Source of the DNA: Planctomycetaceae bacterium
Lineage (GTDB): Bacteria; Planctomycetota; Phycisphaerae; SM23-33
DNA: 64,000 nt
Reading direction: 5' to 3'
Assembly: GCA_039680605.1 (NCBI GenBank)
Contig: JBDKTA010000043.1
Coordinates: 89,967 to 153,966, forward strand
Part shown: positions 41,715-50,596 of the stretch, in pieces
Position numbering within the stretch: the stretch's first letter is position 1
Layout of the letters: every line of letters begins with the position of its first letter
Notes under the pieces: model-generated
Seen by the model: only the letters and a program-made list of their open reading frames with translations
What the model was told of the DNA's origin: nothing
Database searches by the model: none
Translations under genes and position numbers: made by a program

Positions 41715-42142
41715 GCCGGGAGTTTAACCGGAAGAATCCCGGTCATTGTACTTTCTTGTACTTTGTTGTACTTTTCACAGCGATATTCAAAACGCACAAA
41801 TCCACCGGTACCCGCAAGTACTTATAATAAAACGACTTACGTATTTACGCCCCTTCCCGCTCCTCCCGGTGCAGTAGCTGCAAAAAGGGCGTCGGATTCA
41901 CGCCAGGAGCATCGACGTTCTGTCTGTATCTACCATTGTTCTCGATCCTAAATGAATTTGCCGAAGGGCTCGCCCGTGGTGGCACAGCCTTTCCCAAGCT
42001 GCGACCGGCTGTGAGGTGTTCTGCGAAGAGCCCGCAGGCTGAAAACCTCCCACCCTCTACGCGCGGGCCAGACGCCTGCGACACGATATGGGGAAGGGGA
42101 ACGGGGTGGCGGCAGACCGCTCCAGCATGGTATCCTGCGGTC
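41715..42142. other. 428-bp intergenic region with repeats
   Basis: Between divergent genes. 41745-41790 holds the plus-strand copy of the TTGTACTT triple repeat. 41978-42016 has a degenerate half-copy of the GTGGCACAGCCTTTCC palindrome. No convincing gene; promoters for both flanking genes are expected. Confidence 0.5.
41978..42016. repeat. Palindromic element GTGGCACAGCC, degenerate copy 3
   Basis: GGTGGCACAGCCTTTCCCAA then GCTGCGACCGGCTGTGAGG. The left arm is intact and the right arm is decayed. It is upstream of the TMTC-like gene. Confidence 0.55.
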
Positions 42143-44491
42143 ATGGACGAGGCCACGCTGCCATCAATGTCTTCCCAAGGCAAGATACCGCTGTCCGGCA
42201 GGGCAGGCGCCGCACTGGCCGGCGGATTCATCGTTCTTGCGGCCGTGGCGGTTTACTACAGCAGCATTGACGCTCCCTTCGTGTTTGACGGCCCCGACTC
42301 CATTGTGGCCAATCCCAGCATCCGGTGTCTGTGGCCTCTGTGGGCGCCCCTGTCGCCTCCCTCCGGAGGCCATACTGTCAGCGGGCGCCCGATCCTGAAT
42401 TTGACGCTGGCTCTTAACTACGCCCTTGGCGGCGCCGACGTCAGGGGCTACCACGTCGCCAACGTGGCGATCCACATCTTGAGCGGACTTTTCCTGCTGG
42501 GGATACTGAGGCGGACGCTTGCTTTGCCGGCGATAGCCGCACAGTTCGGCCGCGGGGCCATGTTTGTGGCCGCAGCCGCGGCGACAATCTGGACTATCCA
42601 TCCGCTGCACACGCAATCGGTGACGTACGTGATCCAGCGAGCTGAATCGCTGGCCGGACTCTTCTACCTGGCCACGCTCTATTGCGCCATTCGCGGCTTT
42701 GCGTCATCGCCGGGAATCCTCTGGTATGCGCTGTCGACGATCAACTGCCTTCTTGGCATGGCCACCAAGGAGGTCGTGGCCACGGCACCGCTGATGGTGC
42801 TGCTGTATGATCGCGTCTTCTGGACCTCATCGGTCAAGGATTCGCTCCGCCGCCGATGGCCGGCGTATCTGTCGCTGGCGATGACGTGGCTTCTGCTGGC
42901 CTGGTTGGTGCTTGGCAACAGCAGCCGCGGCAGCACCGCCGGGCTTCATGCGCGGGTGACATGGTGGGAATACGCCCTCTCGCAGCCGCAGGTCATCCTG
43001 AAGTACCTGGGGCTGGCTCTCTGGCCACACCCGCTGGTTCTAGACTATGGTTGGCCCGTGGCTTCGATTGCCTGGGATACCATCGCGTGGACGCTGGCCG
43101 CCGGCGGCCTGCTGGCGGCCGCGATACTGGCACTGCGACGATTTCCAAGTGCGGGTTTCTTGGGCGTGGCGTATTTCCTGCTTCTGGCGCCCACCTCCAG
43201 CGTTCTTCCGATCGACGATCTGATGTGTGAACACCGGACTTATCTTCCGCTGGCGGCGGTCACGATTCTGGCCGTCGCAGGCGCATATTGGCTGTGGGTT
43301 CGCCCGGTCCGGGCGAACCGGCTTGTGCATCATTCCGCTGCCGTCGTGGTGGCCGTTGCCGTCGCGCTGGCGCTGGGGTTGGCAACCGCCGCCCGCAATG
43401 GCGACTACCAGTCTGAACTCTCCATCTGGCAAGACACCGTCCGCAAGCGGCCGCAGAACGCGCGGGCACATCACAACGTTGGTCAGGCGTATTTCGTGCT
43501 GGGGCAGACAAACCTGGCCATTGCCCAGTATCGCATGGCGCTGGAGTTGAAGAAGGATTTCCCGCTGGCCTATGTGAATCTCGGTAACGCGTTGATGCGG
43601 CTGGATCTCAAGGACCAAGCCCTTCAGTGCTACCAGCAGGCCCTGCAGATCCAGGCTGACTTTGCGGAAGGGCACTATGTCCTGGGCAACTTCAGGATGA
43701 ATGAAGGCAATCTGATGGAGGCAATGGATCATTATCGAAAAGCGATTGTCGCGCAGCCGGAACACTGCGAGGCGCACAATAATCTGGGGCTGGTACTGGC
43801 CAAGCTTGGCGACACTGACCAGGCCCTTGGCCACTACCGCGTTGCCCTCAGAATTAATCCGAACTACCGCCAAGCCCATTTCAACATGGCCAATCTTCTG
43901 GTAGCCGGCGGCCACGCGTCAGAAGCCATCGAGCACTATCGGCGAGCCATCAGTCTTGATTTCACGTACGCCGAAGCGCATTACAATCTGGCCAACATCC
44001 TGGCGGGACGGGGCGAATTGTCCCAGGCGATGAACCATTATCAGCAAGCCATCTCGCACAAGCCCGACATGGCCGACGCGCACCACAACCTGGGTTCGGT
44101 CCTGAGGCTGCTGGGCAGGCCCGCCGAAGCGGTGGAGCAGTACGAGCGGGCTTTGGCCATCGACGCCAACCACATCGGGGCCATGAGAAACCTGGCATGG
44201 CTGCTGGCAACGACATTGCCCGCCTCTTCAGAAAACCTCGCCCGCAGTCTGACGCTGGCCCAACGGGCGGTCCTCCCGGCGCCGAACGCGATCGAGTCTC
44301 TTGACGTTCTGGCGGCAGCCCATGCCGCCAATGGGCAGTTCTCTCAGGCTGTCGCGGTCGCTGAGCGAGCGGTTGTTCTGGCCAGGGCCGCCGGTCACCT
44401 TCAACGGGCAGCCGTGCTGGAATCGCGGCTGGGACTGTACCGGCAAGGCAAGGCCTATCGCGAACAAGCCGCCTCGCAAGGTGGCCAATGA
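42143..44491 (+). CDS. TMTC-like polytopic membrane protein with TPR repeats
   Basis: About 782 aa from the ATG at 42143. The N-terminal half has about 8-10 hydrophobic helices with the DUF1736/TMTC-like motifs 'FDGPDSIVANPSIR', 'SGRPILNLTLALNYALGGAD' and 'IHPLHTQSVTYVIQRAESL'. The C-terminal half has about seven TPRs ('ARAHHNVGQAYFVLGQTNLA', 'AEAHYNLANILAGRGELSQA'). TMTC relatives are GT-C-fold glycosyltransferases using lipid-linked sugars. It is probably a periplasmic O-glycosylation enzyme, inferred from fold only. Confidence 0.8.
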   Translation: MDEATLPSMSSQGKIPLSGRAGAALAGGFIVLAAVAVYYSSIDAPFVFDGPDSIVANPSIRCLWPLWAPLSPPSGGHTVSGRPILNLTLALNYALGGADVRGYHVANVAIHILSGLFLLGILRRTLALPAIAAQFGRGAMFVAAAAATIWTIHPLHTQSVTYVIQRAESLAGLFYLATLYCAIRGFASSPGILWYALSTINCLLGMATKEVVATAPLMVLLYDRVFWTSSVKDSLRRRWPAYLSLAMTWLLLAWLVLGNSSRGSTAGLHARVTWWEYALSQPQVILKYLGLALWPHPLVLDYGWPVASIAWDTIAWTLAAGGLLAAAILALRRFPSAGFLGVAYFLLLAPTSSVLPIDDLMCEHRTYLPLAAVTILAVAGAYWLWVRPVRANRLVHHSAAVVVAVAVALALGLATAARNGDYQSELSIWQDTVRKRPQNARAHHNVGQAYFVLGQTNLAIAQYRMALELKKDFPLAYVNLGNALMRLDLKDQALQCYQQALQIQADFAEGHYVLGNFRMNEGNLMEAMDHYRKAIVAQPEHCEAHNNLGLVLAKLGDTDQALGHYRVALRINPNYRQAHFNMANLLVAGGHASEAIEHYRRAISLDFTYAEAHYNLANILAGRGELSQAMNHYQQAISHKPDMADAHHNLGSVLRLLGRPAEAVEQYERALAIDANHIGAMRNLAWLLATTLPASSENLARSLTLAQRAVLPAPNAIESLDVLAAAHAANGQFSQAVAVAERAVVLARAAGHLQRAAVLESRLGLYRQGKAYREQAASQGGQ

Positions 44492-44551
44492 AACGGGCGG
44501 CCTTTTTGAGGCCGCCCGTGGCGGATGCATTTTCCGCTAAGGTCTCGAAGC

Positions 44552-45826
44552 CTATGCCACGCGCCGCCGACGGACCAGCACGGCCACGCCGCCCAGAACC
44601 AGCAGACCCATGGTCGCCGGCTCGGGGATGGCGATGGTGATTTCCGTCCACGTCGTACCTTCGACGAAGCCATAGTTGACGCTGCTGCCTGAGGCCAAGA
44701 AGGCGTCGGGGCTGTTGATCAGCGTCACGCTACCGGTGTTGTTGATGACGCCGGTCGTGCCGAAGAACCCGTAGACGTTGGCCGCGCCTTGCGCTGCCGC
44801 GTTGCCGTCAAACGTCGTCTCGCTGACCGTCAAAACGCCGTTGGCGTTGAAGATGGCTCCCCCTAGGCCCTGCCCGTCCTGGGCCTGCTGGTACGTGCCG
44901 CCCAAGCCCAGAAGAGCCGAGTTATTGATGAAATCGCTGTTGGAAATGGTAGCCGTTCCACCCAACATGAAGATGGCGCCGCCCATGCCTGCGCCGCCGC
45001 CACCTGCGCCCTGCGCGCCGCCGCCGTTGCCGCCATTGCCCCCGCCGAAGCCGCCTGCCCCGGCCGCAGTCTGCGTACGGCTGCCGCCGCTGCCACCGCC
45101 GCCAAAGCCGCCGGTTTTGCCGGTCTTGTTGGCTGGACCGCTGGCTCCTGCGCCAAAATTGCCTGCAGCACCACTGTTCGACCCGGCAGGTCCGGCACCG
45201 AGCCCGGATGGATCGTTCGCTGCTCCACCGGCACCGTAGTAGGCATTGGCCCCGTTGCCGCCCATCCCACCGCCGCCAGGTCCGCCGCCCGTGGAAGTGC
45301 TGCTGCCGCCACCTTCACCGCCGTTGCCGCCTTTGGCGGTGTTGCCCGAGAAAGTAACGTCGCTAATGGTCAGATTGGCCTGATTGGCAAAGATCACGCC
45401 GCCGGCGCCAAGAGCGCCGCCGCCGCCGGGGCAGCGGCTGACGGATCCACCGTTGCCGCCGGTGGCATTGAAATTGGTGAAGGTCACGCCCGAGATGTCC
45501 AAGCTCGTGTTGTACACCGAGGCGAACCGGAAGGTGTTGTTTCCGGCAATCGTCACGCCCGAGCCGGTGATGGTCAGGGCATCGCTGATGTAGAATGCCG
45601 AGCGCGGTGCGCCTGCCCACGTTGAGCCAAGGGTAATCGTCCCGGTGGCGGTGATGTTGATCGTGTCGGCCCCGCCGTTGGCCTGGGCCTGAGTGATGGC
45701 CCATCGCAATGTGCCCTCGCTCCCGTCATCGGCTGTCGAGGTGACCGTGTATACCGCCGCCGAGGCGCTGCCTGCCAGCGCAAGCATCAAGGCAACAGAT
45801 ATGAAAACAGCTCCAGGACTTCTCAT
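44552..45826 (-). CDS. Gly-rich beta-helical PEP-CTERM protein
   Basis: 424 aa from the ATG at 45826, backed by AAGGAGAAA. A signal peptide is followed by 'YTVTSTADDGSEGTLRWAIT', typical of autotransporter-like beta-helix adhesins. A long Gly/Ala-rich tract (about residues 125-300, such as 'GGAQGAGGGGAGMGGAIFML') interrupts the helix turns. It ends with 'IPEPATMGLLVLGGVAVLVR' and an Arg tail (PEP-CTERM). It is likely an exosortase-processed surface or biofilm protein. The low-complexity middle resembles PE-PGRS-type tracts by composition only. Confidence 0.82.
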   Translation of the reverse strand: MRSPGAVFISVALMLALAGSASAAVYTVTSTADDGSEGTLRWAITQAQANGGADTINITATGTITLGSTWAGAPRSAFYISDALTITGSGVTIAGNNTFRFASVYNTSLDISGVTFTNFNATGGNGGSVSRCPGGGGALGAGGVIFANQANLTISDVTFSGNTAKGGNGGEGGGSSTSTGGGPGGGGMGGNGANAYYGAGGAANDPSGLGAGPAGSNSGAAGNFGAGASGPANKTGKTGGFGGGGSGGSRTQTAAGAGGFGGGNGGNGGGAQGAGGGGAGMGGAIFMLGGTATISNSDFINNSALLGLGGTYQQAQDGQGLGGAIFNANGVLTVSETTFDGNAAAQGAANVYGFFGTTGVINNTGSVTLINSPDAFLASGSSVNYGFVEGTTWTEITIAIPEPATMGLLVLGGVAVLVRRRRVA

Positions 45827-46299
45827 AACGTTTCTCCTTCCGCTGCAAAGATAGGGGGTCTTCTTCTTTGTGCTTTTAAACACGCACTACGCGGCAGGAT
45901 TCTCCAGAAGCTTCCTCTGCTTCTATCCTGCGTAACAAGGCCAGTATACCACAAAACACCAAATATGCAATGCCTAAAATGTCGATAATGACCGTTTTTT
46001 CGACGCCATTCTTCCCGCTGTGATGCAACTGCTTGAAACTGCGCGGCTAAGGGCCCAAATCTTCAAGAGAAGATTCCTTTACGTGTGCCGCAACTGTATC
46101 GGCAGCCAACAATGCGATAGAAACGCCAAGACCCTTTTCGGTCGGCGCTGGCGCCGATATCGCGTGGCAGTCGACGGCCATCAGGTGGTCCTCCCGCGTG
46201 CGGAGCGCTTTGACGGGCCCGCCGCACAAGCTCGGACAGATTCCACAGTGGACACCTGGCCGGCTGCTGTGGTATGACCTGTGCCCGAAGGAGAACCGC
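45827..46299. other. 473-bp divergent intergenic region
   Basis: The leader of the PEP-CTERM gene carries a bulged hairpin at 45894-45931 (GCAGGAT...AGAAGC-loop-GCTTCT-ATCCTGC). The stretch 45945-46015 is unusually AT-rich. An 85-codon frame at 46020-46277 has no RBS or recognisable motif and was not called. A GAAGGAG Shine-Dalgarno precedes the next gene. Confidence 0.5.
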
Positions 46300-47310
46300 A
46301 TGAACACCCGCGAGCGATTCCAGGCCGTGATGAACTTCAAGCCCTTCGACCGTCTGCCGATTCTCGAGTGGGCCGGTTGGTGGGGGTCCACCCTCGAACG
46401 GTGGTGGGGCGAAGGCCTGCCCAAGGAAATCACCGACGGCAACGCCATCCGCCGCCACCTGGGCATGGACGTGTATCTGCAGGGCTGGTTCGGCACGCGC
46501 AAGCAGGGCTGCCCGGGTCCGGCGTCGCACGGGGCGGGCATTATCGCCAACGAAGCCGACTATGACCGCGTTCGCGAGTTCCTCTATCCCTGGCCGGTCG
46601 TGGATGAAAAATGGTGGTCCACCTGGGCCGCTGAGCAGGAAAAGGGCGACGTGGCAGTCTGGTATACCGTCGAGGGATTCTTCTGGTTCCCTCGAACGCT
46701 GTTCGGCATCGAGCCGCACCTGTACGCGTTCTTCGACCACCCCAAGCTCATGCACCGCATCAACCAGGACCTGGCAGAGTGGATCATCCGCGTGGCCGAC
46801 GCACTGCACCAGGTCTGCAAGCCCGACTTCATGACCTTCGCCGAGGACATGAGCTACAATCACGGCTCGATGCTCTCCAAGCAGCTCTTCGACGAGTTCA
46901 TGACCCCGTACTACCACCAGGTCATGCCCGCCCTGAAACGCCACGGAGCCCTGACCATCACCGACTCCGACGGCGACGTGACGATTCCGGCCGACTGGTT
47001 CGCCCAGGCGGGGCTGGACGGCATTTTGCCGCTGGAGCGCCAGGCCGGCGTGGACGTGGCCGTCATCCGCCGAAACCACCCGACGATGCGGTTCATCGGA
47101 TGCTTCGACAAGATGACCATGAACAAGGGCGAAGCGGCCATGCGGGCCGAGTTCGAACGCCTGCTGCCCACGGCGGCTGGCGGCGGACTGATAATTAGCT
47201 GCGACCATCAGACCCCGCCGGGGGTTTCATACCAGGACTTCCAGTTGTATCTGCGCCTGTTCAAAGAGTATGCTGAACGGGCCGGAAAGATGTCCCGCGA
47301 CAAAGAATGA
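46300..47310 (+). CDS. Uroporphyrinogen-decarboxylase-family protein (methyltransferase-like)
   Basis: 336 aa, with a strong GAAGGAG before the ATG. It starts 'MNTRERFQAVMNFKPFDRLP', the hallmark opening of the UROD/MtaA-like superfamily. Other parts include 'DFMTFAEDMSYNHGSMLS', 'SDGDVTIPADWFAQAGLDGI' and 'GGGLIISCDHQTPPGVSY' with a likely metal-binding Cys/His pair. It lacks the HemE substrate motifs, so it is more likely a corrinoid or other methyltransferase than a haem enzyme. The corrinoid activator at 57798 fits this reading. Confidence 0.8.
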   Translation: MNTRERFQAVMNFKPFDRLPILEWAGWWGSTLERWWGEGLPKEITDGNAIRRHLGMDVYLQGWFGTRKQGCPGPASHGAGIIANEADYDRVREFLYPWPVVDEKWWSTWAAEQEKGDVAVWYTVEGFFWFPRTLFGIEPHLYAFFDHPKLMHRINQDLAEWIIRVADALHQVCKPDFMTFAEDMSYNHGSMLSKQLFDEFMTPYYHQVMPALKRHGALTITDSDGDVTIPADWFAQAGLDGILPLERQAGVDVAVIRRNHPTMRFIGCFDKMTMNKGEAAMRAEFERLLPTAAGGGLIISCDHQTPPGVSYQDFQLYLRLFKEYAERAGKMSRDKE

Positions 47311-47322
47311 GCGGCGGCGATC

Positions 47323-47432
47323 AGGGTGCCGTGGCGGGAGGGCGAAGCTCGACAGCCACGACCAGGCTCCACCGATGCTCGCTCAGGGATCGTGGCTCTC
47401 CGGGCCTGCGGCCCTCCGCGCCACGGCACCCC
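47323..47432. repeat. GGGTGCCGTGGCG palindromic repeat, copy 2 of the ATCGTGGCTCTCC family
   Basis: Outer arms GGGTGCCGTGGCG and CGCCACGGCACCC enclose a 110-bp element that includes ATCGTGGCTCTCCGGGCCTG, shared with 2839-2883. It lies between the UroD-like gene and the sigma factor, ending 12 bp before the sigma start codon. Confidence 0.7.
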
Positions 47433-47443
47433 GAATAAACACC

Positions 47444-48013
47444 ATGCAGCAAAGCGAGGCCACAAACGAAGCCCTGATGGCGCGGTTCCAGCGAGACCTG
47501 GACGCCGAGCCTTTTCAGCAGATCGTTTCGCGCTTCACGCGACCGGGTCTGGCGGCCGCGCTGGCCATCCTCTCCGACGCCGCCCTGGCCGAAGACGCCC
47601 TGCAGGAGGCATTCCTGCGGATCGTCCGCGGGGCGGAGAAGTACCAGTCCTCGCGCCCCTTCGCCACGTGGTTCTACACCGTCCTGCGAAACGTCTGCGT
47701 GGACATCATCCGTAGCCGCAGCCGCCAGCTCGCTGCCGTGCAGGAGATCGCCGATCGCATCAGTCCGCCGGGCGGACCGGTCGCTGAAAGTCCCGGCGCG
47801 GACCTGGGGCTGCTCGACACCCTGCCCCGCAGCGAACGGGCGGTGCTGATGCTGCGAGTGGTGCATGAACTGTCTTTCGTCCAGATCGCCGCTACGGTGG
47901 GCATTTCCGAGGAGGCCGCCAAAAAGCGTGCCCAGCGCGGCCTCGCCCGCCTGCGCGAGCGATTGACCGCCCGGGCGCCAAAATCTGTCCCCGACCGCTC
48001 CCGCCGGGCGTAA
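47444..48013 (+). CDS. ECF RNA polymerase sigma factor
   Basis: 189 aa from the ATG at 47444. Region 2 is 'SDAALAEDALQEAFLRIVRG' and 'PFATWFYTVLRNVCVDIIRS'. Region 4 is 'LPRSERAVLMLRVVHELSFV' followed by a helix-turn-helix 'IAATVGISEEAAKKRAQRGL'. It directs RNA polymerase to a stress- or envelope-response regulon. The next gene, 39 bp downstream, encodes a zinc-finger anti-sigma fused to a propeller, its probable regulator. Confidence 0.92.
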   Translation: MQQSEATNEALMARFQRDLDAEPFQQIVSRFTRPGLAAALAILSDAALAEDALQEAFLRIVRGAEKYQSSRPFATWFYTVLRNVCVDIIRSRSRQLAAVQEIADRISPPGGPVAESPGADLGLLDTLPRSERAVLMLRVVHELSFVQIAATVGISEEAAKKRAQRGLARLRERLTARAPKSVPDRSRRA

Positions 48014-48052
48014 TCTTCTTCAGAACGACACGATTTGGAGCGGGAGAAATCG

Positions 48053-49435
48053 TTGGACTGCCAACAGGCACATCTTCATCTGGACGCGTGGGCCCTGGAG
48101 GCCTTGGCTGAACCGTACCGCCAGGCCCTCGAAGCTCACCTCGACCTTTGCCCCGCCTGTCGACGCGCCGCCGATGACGCGCGGGGGGTTCTGGGCCTGC
48201 TCAAGAACCAGCCGTCGATCCAGCCCAGCGACGCCCTCCAGCAGTCGCTCAGGACGATGGTCGCCCGCCAGGCCGCCCACCGCCGAGGCCGCCGCCGAGC
48301 CTGGAAACTCCTCGCCTCCGGCGCCGCCGCCGCGGCGGTCATGCTGGCCGTTATGACGGCCGCCCGCCTGGGCTCCAACGCCCCCTGCGACACCGCCGCT
48401 GCGGCACAGGCCGCCGGACCGGGCCCAGAACTCTGGCGGCACGAGATCGACGCCGCTGCCGGCGCCACCGGCGAGTTTGTCGTCCGAGGCGCCAGCATGT
48501 ATGTCCTGCGCAAGGATGGCCCCGCCCGCCGCGTCGCCGCCCTCGATGCCGCCTCAGGTCTGCAGCGCTGGCAGAGCCCGCTCGAAAGCCTCGGACATCT
48601 TGCCGCCGACGACCAACGCGTCTTCACCCTCTCGTCCCCGCGGCAGGGCAAGCTGGAACTGGCCGCACTGGACGCCGCCGACGGCCGCGTGCTCTGGCGG
48701 TTCGCCCAGAACTCGCCCGAGCGGTTGGCCGAACCGTGCCGCCCCGTCGTGCTCGACGGCGGAAAAGTCTGCTGGACTAATCACGATCGCGTACATCTGC
48801 TCGACGCCGCCTCGGGCCAAACCCTCTGGTCCACGCCCATCGCCGGACAGGGGCTGATCTCGACCGCCGCCGTGGACGGGGGCAATGTCTACGTTGCCAG
48901 CGGCCGCTCGCTCTGGTGTCTCAACGCCTCCGACGGGCGACTGGCCTGGCAGGTCGACTGGAAGGGCGAGGCTTCGCTGCTGTCGCGCCCGCTGGTGGCG
49001 GTAGCGGCCGGACGCGCCTACGCCGTCCAGCGCCGCCGCGGCGGGTCGTGCCAGTTGCTCGCCCTGGACCTCGATCGCCACCAGGTCGCCTGGTCGCGCG
49101 CCGTGCCGTTCGTCTTCCACATGCTGGCCGACGAATCGGCCGTGTTCCTCCGCACCCGCGAGGTGCTGGCCTTGGGCAGCCGCGACGGGCAGCTTCTCTG
49201 GACGCAAAGCGCCGAGGGCTGCGGACCGATGACCGCCTCGGCCGGCGTGCTGCACTACATCGTCTCAGGCAGCCACTCGCGTCTGGCTGCCGTCGATCAG
49301 GCCACCGGCCACGAGGTCTGGACGTTGGCCGGCGTGCCCTCCTGCGGTCCCTTCATCCGCCACGGTCAAACGGGCTACTTCGAAACCCACGACGGCGTGA
49401 TCCACGCCCTGGCGTTCAATACGAAGAAGAACTGA
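48053..49435 (+). CDS. Zinc-finger anti-sigma factor fused to a PQQ-like beta-propeller
   Basis: About 460 aa from the TTG at 48053, preceded by GGGAG. The N-terminus has the ZAS motif H-x3-C-x2-C ('HLDLCPACRR') for sigma binding. One transmembrane helix ('LLASGAAAAAVMLAVMTAARL') follows. The exported part is a PQQ/quinoprotein-like propeller ('GGNVYVASGRSLWCLNASDG', 'LHYIVSGSHSRLAAVDQATG'). Co-transcription with the ECF sigma suggests membrane release of the sigma in response to a periplasmic signal sensed by the propeller. Confidence 0.85.
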   Translation: MDCQQAHLHLDAWALEALAEPYRQALEAHLDLCPACRRAADDARGVLGLLKNQPSIQPSDALQQSLRTMVARQAAHRRGRRRAWKLLASGAAAAAVMLAVMTAARLGSNAPCDTAAAAQAAGPGPELWRHEIDAAAGATGEFVVRGASMYVLRKDGPARRVAALDAASGLQRWQSPLESLGHLAADDQRVFTLSSPRQGKLELAALDAADGRVLWRFAQNSPERLAEPCRPVVLDGGKVCWTNHDRVHLLDAASGQTLWSTPIAGQGLISTAAVDGGNVYVASGRSLWCLNASDGRLAWQVDWKGEASLLSRPLVAVAAGRAYAVQRRRGGSCQLLALDLDRHQVAWSRAVPFVFHMLADESAVFLRTREVLALGSRDGQLLWTQSAEGCGPMTASAGVLHYIVSGSHSRLAAVDQATGHEVWTLAGVPSCGPFIRHGQTGYFETHDGVIHALAFNTKKN

Positions 49436-49442
49436 CCGAAGC

Positions 49443-49512
49443 GTTAGCGGCGGGGCTTGCCCCGCGCGTTGGGTCGGGGAAGAAACCACGTCGAGCAAGC
49501 TCGACCGCTAAC
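49443..49512. repeat. GTTAGCGG...CCGCTAAC palindromic repeat, copy 2
   Basis: GTTAGCGGCGGGGCTTGCCC at the left end and CGTCGAGCAAGCTCGACCGC then TAAC at the right. Reverse-complemented it matches the copy at 63809-63881. It starts 8 bp after the anti-sigma stop. Confidence 0.8.
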
Positions 49513-49569
49513 AAAACAAGTGCTCCAGATCTTTGCCCTTCCTCCTCATCTTCCTCTGTGCCTCTGTGG

Positions 49570-50439
49570 TCAGTTTTTGACCGCGCGAGCCGCCGGGCTG
49601 ACGGGGTAGAACAGCGGCACGCCGTCGCGGCGGTTTTCGGGGGCGTCGGCGAGGTACTGCTGGATCGGCTCGCTGAGCAGGAAGTCGGCCAGCGCCTTGG
49701 CGCCGTCGATGTTGGCGTCGGCGAACGTGCGGGGGTTGGCTTCCATCACCACGTACGTGCGGCGCATGAGCGGGTCGGCGTCGACCAGGATCTCCATCGT
49801 TCCGCGCTGGATCTTGCCCCAGAGCACGGGCATGCGCCCGACGATCACGTAGGCGTTGTGCTGCTGGGCGAAGAGCAGGATGTTCTTGTGGTCGCCTGAC
49901 TCGTCCTTGACGATCCAGTCGCCCGCCGGTTCGACGCCGCTGCGCTTCCAGAGGCCCAGGGCCACCTCGCGCGAGCCGATGCCGTGGAAGTCGACGAACT
50001 TGGCCTTGGCGTCGGCGATCTGCCTGATTGCCGCGGCGCCGTCGGTCATGCCTTTGATCTTGGCCGGGTCCGACGCCGGGCCGACGATCACCAGGTCGTT
50101 CTTGGCCCAGGGGCGCAGGTTCGTGGCGAACCCGTCGGCCACCAGGGCGGTGGTGATGTCTCCGGAGTGCATGGTCAGCAGGTCGATCTTGCCTTCGCGC
50201 ATGGCCGCTGCCAGACCCGGACGCGGTCCGGTGATCACCACCTGGACGGGGTAGCCCGTGGCGGCGGTGAACTTCTCTGCAATCCGCGGCCACACGCCGG
50301 TCATTGTCATTCCGCCGATGACGGCGGCGCGAACGGGCTTCTTGTCGCCCGCTGCCGGGCGGGTTGTGGGTTTGGAACTGGAGCAAGCGGTCGCCGCTGC
50401 CAAGGCCGCTAACAACATCAGTCTTCTTGCCGGACTCAT
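49570..50439 (-). CDS. TupA-like tungstate/molybdate ABC binding lipoprotein
   Basis: 289 aa from the ATG at 50439 with AAGGAGA. The signal peptide ends in a lipobox LAAATAC. It is a periplasmic type II binding protein with 'VIGGMTMTGVWPRIAEKFTA', 'DLLTMHSGDITTALVADGFA', 'NDLVIVGPASDPAKIKGMTD' and 'DFHGIGSREVALGLWKRSG'. This resembles TupA. No permease or ATPase gene is next to it, so it either feeds a distant transporter or senses an oxyanion. Substrate is inferred only from resemblance. Confidence 0.78.
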   Translation of the reverse strand: MSPARRLMLLAALAAATACSSSKPTTRPAAGDKKPVRAAVIGGMTMTGVWPRIAEKFTAATGYPVQVVITGPRPGLAAAMREGKIDLLTMHSGDITTALVADGFATNLRPWAKNDLVIVGPASDPAKIKGMTDGAAAIRQIADAKAKFVDFHGIGSREVALGLWKRSGVEPAGDWIVKDESGDHKNILLFAQQHNAYVIVGRMPVLWGKIQRGTMEILVDADPLMRRTYVVMEANPRTFADANIDGAKALADFLLSEPIQQYLADAPENRRDGVPLFYPVSPAARAVKN

Positions 50440-50463
50440 TGCATCTCCTTCTCTGGTACAAAG

Positions 50464-50596
50464 GGTGCCACGCACAACTCCGTTGTGCGTGTCCCTGAAC
50501 GCAAGGTTCGGGGAGCATGGGCGAGACGCCCATGCCACACAGCAAGAGCATGGGCGGGACGCCCATGCTACTCACGGGCAAGATGCCCGTGCTACT
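50464..50596. repeat. Palindrome array GCATGGGCGAGACGCCCATGC, intergenic
   Basis: A small palindrome CGCACAAC-TCC-GTTGTGCG (50471-50490) is followed by three units: GCATGGGCGAGACGCCCATG, then GCATGGGCGGGACGCCCATG, then CACGGGCAAGATGCCCGTG (about 50512-50596). These are the same units that lie in frame in the GH95-like gene. They fill the spacer between the TupA-like and pseudopilin genes. Confidence 0.85.

Noticed and set aside
45894..45931. Riboswitch-like hairpin in the leader of the Gly-rich PEP-CTERM gene
   Set aside because: Only a simple bulged hairpin; no conserved core of a known riboswitch was recognised.
46020..46277. 85-codon frame in the intergenic region
   Set aside because: No Shine-Dalgarno, no recognisable domain, and it runs into the leader of the UroD-like gene.
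50464..50596. CRISPR-like spacing of short repeats
   Set aside because: Units are palindromic with very short, similar gaps and no unique spacers or cas genes.
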